From positions 1 to 5,801 of the forward strand of contig SCUR01000090.1 in NCBI GenBank assembly GCA_004297235.1: a DNA stretch of 5,801 bases, in the 5' to 3' direction. The notes beneath the pieces were generated by a model. It saw only the letters and a program-made list of their open reading frames with translations. It did no database searches and was not told the origin of the DNA. This DNA is from Candidatus Manganitrophaceae bacterium (lineage in GTDB: Bacteria; Nitrospirota; Nitrospiria; SBBL01; Manganitrophaceae). This document shows, one piece after another, positions 1 through 4,979 of the stretch. The position numbers and the translations under genes were made by a program. Each line of letters starts with the position of its first letter. The stretch's first letter is position 1.

Positions 1-270
1 AGACAACTAAAGAACCACCTTGCATATATTGCATACTTGAAAATGTATGGGATAGCAGACGAGCCGTTTCAACGCGTTGAGGTACACCTTTCCGAAACCA
101 ATAACGAATGGAACATTTTTGCATTGTCCGACAGTGAAATCACAGCCCAGACGGCCTCCTCACCCGCTAATTGGGAGGAAGTTGTATCAGTTTCAGAAAC
201 AAATAATCAGTGGAACAAATTTGCTACCGGAGTTGATACAAAAGAAATTGCCTTGTACCATGAAGACTAG
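1..270 (+). CDS. 3' end of an unrecognised protein gene (partial)
   Basis: The reading frame is open from the first base to the TAG at 268-270, giving 89 codons, so this is most likely the tail of a gene that begins left of the window. Internal starts exist (TTG at 37, ATG at 43), but neither has a convincing Shine-Dalgarno sequence. The N-terminal visible part looks like an amphipathic helix (about LKNHLAYIAYLKM), followed by a strand-rich part. An 11-residue motif, SETNN-[EQ]-WN-x-FA, occurs twice, 34 residues apart. The two DNA copies (91-123 and 193-225) differ at 8 of 33 positions, about half of them synonymous third-position changes, which supports real coding. The tail ends in LYHED. 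I do not recognise the family and propose no function. Base composition is clearly AT-richer than the genes to the right. Confidence 0.5.
   Translation, partial: RQLKNHLAYIAYLKMYGIADEPFQRVEVHLSETNNEWNIFALSDSEITAQTASSPANWEEVVSVSETNNQWNKFATGVDTKEIALYHED
91..225 (+). repeat. Duplicated 11-codon motif inside the partial gene
   Basis: The two copies are at 91-123 and 193-225, spaced 102 bases (34 codons) apart. They encode SETNNEWNIFA and SETNNQWNKFA, identical at 9 of 11 residues. The DNA has diverged more than the protein, including silent changes in the Ser, Thr, Asn and Ala codons. This looks like an old internal duplication of a structural unit kept by selection, not a recent slippage repeat. 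Confidence 0.6.
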
Positions 271-503
271 AAGCTTTTATTATAGTCAACGTACCATCCT
301 ACAAAGATCGTAATTGCAAGAATCTCCTCCCTTTGGTATAGCAGGCAGTGTCGGGGCGAAGAGCAGCTTCCCCAAGGTTCTGATTACGACCACACTCTCG
401 AGGGTCAGGTCTTTACTTTAACATCTGGGCTGATCACAAAAATCCACTATTGAGTTCCTACACTAATTCTTTGATGATTCCTTTCTGAATAAGGTAAACA
501 TCA

Positions 504-704
504 GTGAAGCCCTTCGTGTTCGACATTGCTCTCCTTTTTCTCTTCGGCCTCCTCGTCGTCGTTCTGCGCTACACCGGAGGAAAAAAGTTCGGCATCATCT
601 CCGGAGAAAATGAAAAGCGAACCGTCCGTTGGGCAAGGCTTCTCGTCCTGCTCGCTTTTGCCACCGCCTTTCTGATCTTCTTCATCTTCAATAACCGCGA
701 ATGA
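504..704 (+). CDS. Small two-helix membrane protein, unrecognised
   Basis: This 66-residue protein starts at GTG 504, preceded by AAGG at 491-494 with a 9-base spacer. It has two hydrophobic segments, at about residues 4-21 and 44-62, joined by a polar loop (22-43) rich in Lys/Arg (R22, K27, K28, K38, R39, R42, R45). By the positive-inside rule the loop should be cytoplasmic, with both short ends outside, so it is an inner-membrane hairpin. I see no catalytic or metal-binding pattern and do not recognise a family. Upstream lies a 233-base spacer without a convincing promoter; downstream, 174 bases separate it from the nuclease gene, with a terminator-like hairpin between. Chance ORFs rarely encode two clean transmembrane helices with a charged loop plus a ribosome binding site, so it is probably real. 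Confidence 0.6.
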   Translation: MKPFVFDIALLFLFGLLVVVLRYTGGKKFGIISGENEKRTVRWARLLVLLAFATAFLIFFIFNNRE

Positions 705-785
705 GGGTTCGGATGACAGAGGACATTCTTCTGCAAAGAAAGGCGACTACCTAAGAAAGAAACAGCTTCAGAAAGTAGTCATAGG

Positions 786-864
786 AAAAAAGCATGGGTA
801 AGAGTACAATGAGGGCAGTGGCCGCGCAATCAGCCCAAACGTACTCTCACCCATTTTTTGTTTT
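786..864 (+). terminator. Terminator-like hairpin in the leader of the nuclease gene
   Basis: The arms at 794-807 (ATGGGTAAGAGTAC) and 841-854 (GTACTCTCACCCAT) pair at 13 of 14 positions, with one A-C mismatch. The loop is 33 bases and contains a smaller GGGC/GCCC pairing (813-816 with 833-836). The right arm runs into six T (854-859) and, after one G, four more T. The left arm is preceded by six A (786-791), so the structure could also act on the opposite strand. It fits an intrinsic terminator for the small membrane-protein gene. It ends only a base or two before the GAGGAG ribosome binding site of the nuclease gene, so it could equally be an attenuator. Confidence 0.6.
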
Positions 865-878
865 AGAGGAGCCGCTGC

Positions 879-1463
879 ATGCCGTATGTGACCATCCATC
901 TTCAACAAGGGACCCCGGAGTGGCTGGAATGGCGCCGGCAAGGGATCGGGGCCTCCGATGCGCCGACGATCATGGGGGAGAATCCCTGGAAGAGCGCCGA
1001 CGACCTGCTGCAGGAAAAATGCAGCGGGGAAAACATCCGCCCCACTGCGGCGATGGCAAGAGGGAACGCGCTGGAGCCGGAGGCGAGAAAACGCTATGAG
1101 ACCAAGGTGGGGGTCGCCTTTACGCCGGCCTGCCTGCAAAGCGTGAAGCAGGAGTGGCTGCGGGCGAGTGTGGACGGCATGGCCGCGAACGGCAGCGCCG
1201 TCGTTGAAATAAAATGCGGAGAGAGTGTCTATCGCAAGGTGTCGGCCTCGGGGGATGTCCCCGGTTACTACTACGGTCAATTGCAGCACATCCTCGCCGT
1301 CATCCATCTTCAATCGATCGATTTCTACTGCTACCTGCCGGGGCGGCCGGAGCTTCACCTTAAGGTGGCGCGGAACGAGCGGTACATCGGCCGTCTCCTG
1401 GAGACCGAGCACCTCTTCTGGCAGAAGCTGTTGAAGATCAGAAAAGAGCCGGTGCAACGATAA
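879..1463 (+). CDS. YqaJ / lambda exonuclease-type PD-(D/E)XK nuclease
   Basis: This 194-residue protein is of the YqaJ viral recombinase family, whose phage members (lambda Exo type) digest double-stranded DNA ends 5' to 3' for single-strand annealing. Visible family features in order: the N-terminal TPEWLEWRRQGIGASDAP block (12-29) with MGENPW (32-37); RGNALEPEAR (61-70) with conserved E66; the PD-(D/E)XK core, with D99 in SVDG, then E110-I-K112; and the helix GYYYGQLQHILAV (129-141) with Q134 and Q136. The key catalytic residues are all present, so it is probably active. The start is ATG 879 with GAGGAG at 866-871 and a 7-base spacer. No RecT/Bet/Erf annealing protein, SSB or phage structural gene lies in the window, so it is an isolated copy: phage remnant, domesticated nuclease or defence-related enzyme. 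The family call is firm; the role is inferred. Confidence 0.9.
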   Translation: MPYVTIHLQQGTPEWLEWRRQGIGASDAPTIMGENPWKSADDLLQEKCSGENIRPTAAMARGNALEPEARKRYETKVGVAFTPACLQSVKQEWLRASVDGMAANGSAVVEIKCGESVYRKVSASGDVPGYYYGQLQHILAVIHLQSIDFYCYLPGRPELHLKVARNERYIGRLLETEHLFWQKLLKIRKEPVQR

Positions 1464-1498
1464 TCGTTGGACACAACCGGCGACAACGGCCAGAGAAT

Positions 1499-1555
1499 GC
1501 GCATCGCCCTGCCGAGGGTCGGGGCGGTGCGTCGCTGAAAATAAGATGACCCTCG
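1499..1555 (+). promoter_or_regulatory. Candidate H-type RNA pseudoknot in a 5' leader
   Basis: Stem 1 pairs 1499-1509 (GCGCATCGCCC) with 1522-1532 (GGGCGGTGCGT): 11 pairs, two of them G-U. Eight bases of its loop, 1513-1520 (CGAGGGTC), pair perfectly with 1548-1555 (GACCCTCG). The connecting loops are 3 bases (1510-1512), 1 base (1521) and 15 bases (1533-1547, 7 of them A), which is the geometry of a classical H-type pseudoknot. It ends 13 bases before the ribosome binding site of the DUF1801 gene. No T-run follows, so it is not a normal intrinsic terminator. The pairings are seen directly; folding and regulatory function are inference. Confidence 0.35.
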
Positions 1556-1585
1556 ATTGGACTTTAATAAGGAGTTGGCAATACG

Positions 1586-2032
1586 ATGGTTTCAAGTGAT
1601 GTAAAAACGGTAGAAGAATATCTCAAAAACCTTCCGGCCGATCGCCGGGCGGTCGTCGCGAAAGTCAGAAGCGTCATCCGCGAATCGCTTCCCGAGGGTT
1701 ATGAAGAAGCGATGAACTGGGGAATGATCTCCTATCAAGTGCCGCTGGAGCGTTACCCCAAGACCTATAACGGACAGCCTCTTCTCTATGCCGCCATCGG
1801 GGCGCAGAAAGGGAACTACTCCCTTTACCTGACGAGCGTCTATCAGGACAGCAAGCTGGAGGCGAAGCTCCGGGCCGCCTATAAGCTCTCCCGCAAGAAC
1901 CTCGACATGGGGGAATCGTGCATCCGCTTCATGCGGCTGGAGAACCTGCCGCTCGATGTGATCGGCGAAATCGTCGGGAGCGTTCCGGTGGAAAAGTTCT
2001 TGGAGAACTACGAAAAGGCGCGCGACCGCTAG
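1586..2032 (+). CDS. DUF1801 (YdhG-like) domain protein
   Basis: This 148-residue protein matches the DUF1801 / YdhG-like family of small soluble proteins with a frataxin/YjbR-like fold, whose biochemical role is not established. Recognisable features are the N-terminal helix VEEYLKNLPADRRAVVAKVR (9-28), the IRESLPEGYEEAMNWGMISY stretch (31-50) that replaces the family's usual 'YGMP' signature, the strand PLLYAAIGAQKGNYSLYL (65-82) and the C-terminal helices with MRLENLPLDVIGEIV. Length is normal for the family and no truncation is visible. The start is ATG 1586 with AAGGAG at 1569-1574; the spacer of 11 bases is slightly long. The gene follows the nuclease by 122 bases and could share its transcript, but the intervening pseudoknot candidate suggests separate control. 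I see no active-site residues to name. Confidence 0.85.
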   Translation: MVSSDVKTVEEYLKNLPADRRAVVAKVRSVIRESLPEGYEEAMNWGMISYQVPLERYPKTYNGQPLLYAAIGAQKGNYSLYLTSVYQDSKLEAKLRAAYKLSRKNLDMGESCIRFMRLENLPLDVIGEIVGSVPVEKFLENYEKARDR

Positions 2033-2059
2033 CGCGCCGCCCGCATCGAGAGAACGCGC

Positions 2060-2118
2060 CGGAAGCCGCATCCCCCCCGCCCCGGCAACGCCTTCCGCAT
2101 CCTCCCTGGAGAGGAGGA
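2060..2118 (+). other. GC-rich spacer with two short inverted repeats
   Basis: After the DUF1801 stop codon the spacer is very GC-rich. It holds an imperfect hairpin (CGGAAG 2060-2065 with CTTCCG 2092-2097, plus inner GCCG/CGGC pairing) and a 6-pair hairpin (TCCTCC 2100-2105 with GGAGGA 2113-2118). Neither is followed by a T-run, so they are not clear intrinsic terminators, though they may slow or stop transcription from the DUF1801 gene. Confidence 0.25.
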
Positions 2119-2185
2119 ACCCGGTCCCTTGTCGCGCCGCGCTCCGCCTCCGGCCGCCCCTCCGATCCTCCCGCGCACATTTCTC

Positions 2186-2215
2186 TTGACACGTTCTATC
2201 TATTACTTGTATAAC
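2186..2215 (+). promoter_or_regulatory. Sigma70-type promoter of the lipoprotein gene
   Basis: A perfect -35 hexamer TTGACA lies at 2186-2191 and TATAAC (5 of 6 to consensus) at 2210-2215, separated by 18 bases. The stretch is suddenly AT-rich in a very GC-rich spacer. Transcription would start near 2221-2224, giving a leader of about 35 bases before ATG 2257. This makes the lipoprotein gene its own transcription unit. Confidence 0.7.
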
Positions 2216-2256
2216 AAACTCCGCACATCCGGATAAAATTCCCAAGGGGAATAAAA

Positions 2257-4515
2257 ATGAGACGGTCGGGGGCGGGGTTATCTGCGGTCGTATTCGGTCT
2301 CTTTTTATTGACGGGGTGCGGCGGCGGGGGGGGCCGAAGCGACGGCGCCGGGGCCCCGGCCGACAAGATCCCCCCAAAGCTCAGCGCGATCAACTCCCCC
2401 GGCGGCGCAACTCTCGGCCCGAAGTCCGCATTGGTCGTCACCTTCGACGAGCCGGTGCAGCCCCAGACCCTGATCCTGGGGGGAACGATGGCCCCCGAAA
2501 GCGACGGCGGCGTCTGGTCCTCCTCGGCCGCGAAACCGAGCGAGAAGACCCATTCCGCCTCGGGCCTCGGGAACGACCGGCTCACAATCGGCCCGAAGAG
2601 CGCTTGGAGCGGCGGCGCCGACCGGACCCTCTCGATCAACGTGCAAGACCTCGCCGGAAACCCGATCCAAACCGTTCAACTTTCTTATACGATCGATATC
2701 GACCTTCCCACCGCCTCGGCCATGCCCCCCAACGGCTCTCCCCTCGCCAAAGGAGAGGCGATCACCCTCCTCTTCAGCAAATCGATGCAGCCGTCCACCC
2801 TCTCCCTCGGAGGAGACTTGGGAGCGACGAGCGACGGCGGCGTCTGGTCGACGACGACTCGGGCCGACGACACCGTCACCCTCCGCCCCGGCGCGACCTG
2901 GCCGATCGGCGCGCAGACGTTGACGGTCGGCGCGACCGACACGCTCGGAAACGAGATGGCCCCCCTGCTCCTCACCCTCTCGATCGTGGAAGAGGTGCTC
3001 CATGTCTCCCCCGCCGGAGACGACGCCAACGACGGGACGAAAGCGAATCCGAAGAAAACGATTTCGGCGGCCATCGCGGAGGGGGTGAATCTAAATCTCG
3101 TTCCCGTCGCCGTGTTGGTCTCCGAAGGGACCTACTCGGTCGACAGCGGCGGCCCCTCCCCGACCCAGGTGGTCTTGGCGGAAGGGGTCTCGCTCTACGG
3201 CGGCTATTCGGCCGACTTCAGCCGGAGAGATCCGAGCGCCCAAACCGCCGTCATTCAAGATCTCGGCGCCGATGCCGCAAGTTCCGGCAACCCCCATCGG
3301 GCGATCGAGGCGGGAAGCGGCATCACCCCGTCGACCGTGGTCGACGGGTTCACGGTGATCGGCGGGGCGGGTCCATACTCATCCGGAATTTTCAATCACG
3401 ACGGCGGCGCCCCGACCCTCACCGGCAACAGCATCAACGGGGGGAGGGGAAGCATTCAATCCATCGGCATTCAAAACAACGCGTCCTCCCCCTCGATCCG
3501 GAACAACACGATCCGCGGCGGCGGCGGCGAGAGCTCCCACGGAATCTTCAACACCGCCTCCTCCCCGACCGTCGAGAACAATATCGTCGACGGCGGCCAA
3601 GGGACGACCTCCTACGGCGTTCGCAACCTCTCCTCCTCCCCGCTGATCCGGAACAACACGGTCCGCGGCGGAAGCGGCGGCGCCGCCTCCTACGGCGTTT
3701 ACAACGTCTCCTCCGCGCCGGCGATCCGGGGCAACACCCTCCACGGCGGCGGAGGGAGCAGCAATTCCACCGGTCTGTACAACAACGCTTCTTCTCCGAC
3801 GGTTGAGAACAACACGATTTACGGCGGCAGCGGAGGGAACAATTCCATGGGGATTTTCAGCAGCAGCGGCGCCCCGCTGATCCGGAGCAACACCGTTGAC
3901 GGCGGCGAAGGGGGTCTCTCCTACGGCATTCTCAATCAGATTTCTTTCGCAACCATCCGGAACAACGCCGTCAGCGGCGGCCGCGGGCGCAGCCTCTCTC
4001 AAGGGATCTTAAACAACGGAGGCGCCCCGGTCATCCAAAACAACACGATCAACGGAGGGAGCGGAAGTTTTTCTTACGGCATCCTCAACGAGAGTGCCTC
4101 CCCGACGATCGAGAACAATCTGGTCTTTACGTCGGGCAACGGGACCCGGTACTGTATCGTCGAAACGACGTCGAACGCCGATCCCGTTTCGCTCCGGAAC
4201 AACGATCTCTTCGACTGCCCCGCGGCCCTCTATGGGGACGAAGGATTCACAAACAAACTGACGTCGATCGACGCGGTCAACGCGCTCGCCGACACCGCCG
4301 CGGGGGGAAACGTCTCGATCGATCCGGCCTTCGTCGATAAAGACGGCGCCGACGAAGACCTCAACACCCTGGCCGACAACGATTGGCATCTCTCCTCCGC
4401 CTCTCCGGCCGCGGTGACCGAGGGGGGCCTCGACCTCTCGAACGATTTCACCGACGACAAAGAAGGGGTCACGCGGACCCTCCCCCAGTCGATCGGCGCC
4501 TATGAACGGGATTAA
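2257..4515 (+). CDS. Lipoprotein with two Ig-like domains and a right-handed parallel beta-helix
   Basis: This 752-residue protein has a signal peptide of the lipoprotein type: MRR, hydrophobic 7-18, lipobox LTGC with C21. Gly at +2 favours the outer membrane if the host is Gram-negative. A Gly-rich linker follows, then two Big_5/SbsA-like Ig domains (about 38-147 and 149-246), each containing SDGGVW (82-87, 192-197). Next is a DUF1565-type segment (HVSPAGDDANDGTKANPKKT from 249) and a beta-helix of ten repeats (375-631). The C-terminus has the usual DPAFVD...WHLSSASPA...IGAYE ending (689-750). Besides C21 the only cysteines I see are C633 and C654, just after the last repeat, and they could form a disulfide. 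The start is ATG 2257 with AAGGGGA at 2244-2250. Such proteins are surface-exposed and may bind or act on polysaccharide, but no catalytic site is evident, so adhesion or binding is only a guess. Confidence 0.9.
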   Translation: MRRSGAGLSAVVFGLFLLTGCGGGGGRSDGAGAPADKIPPKLSAINSPGGATLGPKSALVVTFDEPVQPQTLILGGTMAPESDGGVWSSSAAKPSEKTHSASGLGNDRLTIGPKSAWSGGADRTLSINVQDLAGNPIQTVQLSYTIDIDLPTASAMPPNGSPLAKGEAITLLFSKSMQPSTLSLGGDLGATSDGGVWSTTTRADDTVTLRPGATWPIGAQTLTVGATDTLGNEMAPLLLTLSIVEEVLHVSPAGDDANDGTKANPKKTISAAIAEGVNLNLVPVAVLVSEGTYSVDSGGPSPTQVVLAEGVSLYGGYSADFSRRDPSAQTAVIQDLGADAASSGNPHRAIEAGSGITPSTVVDGFTVIGGAGPYSSGIFNHDGGAPTLTGNSINGGRGSIQSIGIQNNASSPSIRNNTIRGGGGESSHGIFNTASSPTVENNIVDGGQGTTSYGVRNLSSSPLIRNNTVRGGSGGAASYGVYNVSSAPAIRGNTLHGGGGSSNSTGLYNNASSPTVENNTIYGGSGGNNSMGIFSSSGAPLIRSNTVDGGEGGLSYGILNQISFATIRNNAVSGGRGRSLSQGILNNGGAPVIQNNTINGGSGSFSYGILNESASPTIENNLVFTSGNGTRYCIVETTSNADPVSLRNNDLFDCPAALYGDEGFTNKLTSIDAVNALADTAAGGNVSIDPAFVDKDGADEDLNTLADNDWHLSSASPAAVTEGGLDLSNDFTDDKEGVTRTLPQSIGAYERD
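2500..2849 (+). repeat. Identical 20-base segments in the duplicated Ig-like domains
   Basis: AGCGACGGCGGCGTCTGGTC occurs at 2500-2519 and again at 2830-2849, 330 bases apart and in the same frame. Each copy encodes SDGGVW at the matching place of its Ig-like domain. The flanking domain sequences are related but well diverged (for example TLILGGTM against TLSLGGDL). This marks an internal domain duplication with an unusually conserved short core. Confidence 0.7.
3379..4149 (+). repeat. Ten tandem ~25-codon beta-helix repeats
   Basis: Ten in-frame units of 25-27 codons share the pattern S-x-G-[IVL]-x-N-x-x-[SG]-[SA]-P-x-[IV]-[REQ]-N-N-[TI]-[IV]-x-G-G-x-G. Units start at residues 375, 402, 427, 452, 478, 504, 530, 555, 581 and 606. 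Each fits one coil of a right-handed parallel beta-helix, with stacked Asn pairs and a Gly-rich turn. DNA copies have diverged, so the array is old. Length variation comes only from 0-2 extra residues after the GG-x-G turn. The last unit loses the Gly-Gly turn (LVFTSGNG), as expected at the end of the helix. Confidence 0.85.
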
Positions 4516-4979
4516 GGCGGCGCGACCGGCTCTCCCGCGACCGCTCCTGCACTCGCGGCAGGGAGCGCTCGTCGAGGCCGCCTCTTAACAAAAAATGAGG
4601 GGTCTCAGTTAGCTCGACTTCCTTGTCCCGGACCGAGAGTGTCCGGTCCTTTTCTGAATGGAATTCTTCAAGAACAGATCCCGCCACCGCCCGCAGCTCG
4701 AACCGCAACCCGCTTGCGAGAGGCGCTTCCAAGGGACGGCTTCTCCCCACTCTGGGCATTTGACGTCTGGGCAGGACGCGACTCGCCGGCGATACCCGAT
4801 CACCTGAGCAGGGCCAAGCGTCCACCGGCGCCGATCTCAAGAATGTAACATCCCTCACAGAAAAATTTCCTCCGCAAGGGTAAGATCACCCTCCAGAGCA
4901 CTGCAGAATCGATTTCCACCCATCCCACATCCCCTTCATCATCAACACGCAGACAAACCATTCATAAGGAGAGTCACAG
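4516..4979. other. 464-base gene-free stretch between lipoprotein and hydrolase genes
   Basis: I find no supportable gene here. Frames are open on both strands in places (for example 4639-4848 on +, 4469-4858 on -), but none has a ribosome binding site or recognisable protein pattern. Directly after the lipoprotein stop lie GC-rich inverted repeats: GGCGGC 4516-4521 with GCCGCC 4577-4582 enclosing CGCTCCTGC 4542-4550 with GCAGGGAGCG 4558-4567. A better terminator candidate is at 4630-4653. The part after 4850 is less structured and leads to the hydrolase ribosome binding site. No clear promoter for the hydrolase was found; a TTGACG at 4760-4765 lacks a partner. Confidence 0.6.
4630..4653 (+). 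terminator. Candidate intrinsic terminator downstream of the lipoprotein gene
   Basis: GGACCG (4630-4635) pairs perfectly with CGGTCC (4644-4649) across an 8-base loop and is followed by TTTT (4650-4653). An overlapping alternative pairs CCGGAC (4628-4633) with GTCCGG (4641-4646). The T-run is short and the site lies 115 bases after the lipoprotein stop codon, so confidence is moderate. The orientation fits transcripts coming from the lipoprotein gene. Confidence 0.45.

Noticed and set aside
353..373. Small hairpin (GAAG 358-361 with CTTC 367-370, extended by GGG/CCC) in the left spacer
   Set aside because: Only seven pairs with a bulge and no T-run; too weak to call a terminator, and no RNA gene pattern surrounds it.
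794..1099. 101-codon + strand frame starting inside the leader hairpin, with AGGA at 783-786
   Set aside because: Most of it overlaps the YqaJ-type gene in another frame, and its product has no recognisable features. The start codon is part of the hairpin arm.
768..1595. 275-codon open frame on the minus strand opposite the nuclease gene
   Set aside because: It lies entirely opposite a gene with clear family motifs, has no recognisable protein pattern, and long antisense frames are expected in GC-rich coding DNA.
1592..2377. 261-codon minus-strand frame opposite the DUF1801 gene
   Set aside because: It is the antisense shadow of a gene with clear family identity and continues through a promoter region; its composition is Arg/Gly-rich as in chance frames.
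2316..3806. 496-codon + strand frame inside the lipoprotein gene
   Set aside because: Its product is extremely Arg/Pro-rich, the typical result of reading a GC-rich gene out of frame, while the lipoprotein frame has a signal peptide, domains and repeats.
3379..4149. Regular ~75-base repeats considered as a CRISPR-like or minisatellite array
   Set aside because: The repeats are in-frame, diverged at the DNA level and explained by beta-helix coils; there are no unique spacers between identical repeats.
4760..4796. TTGACG with downstream GATACC as a promoter for the hydrolase
   Set aside because: The hexamers are 25 bases apart, too far for a sigma70 promoter, and there is no better -10 element at 16-18 bases.
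4639..4848. 69-codon + strand frame between the lipoprotein and hydrolase genes
   Set aside because: It starts inside the terminator hairpin, has no ribosome binding site and shows no recognisable protein pattern.
4469..4858. 129-codon minus-strand frame, considered as a transposase remnant
   Set aside because: No transposase motif, terminal inverted repeats or target duplication could be seen; it overlaps the lipoprotein 3' end and the terminator.
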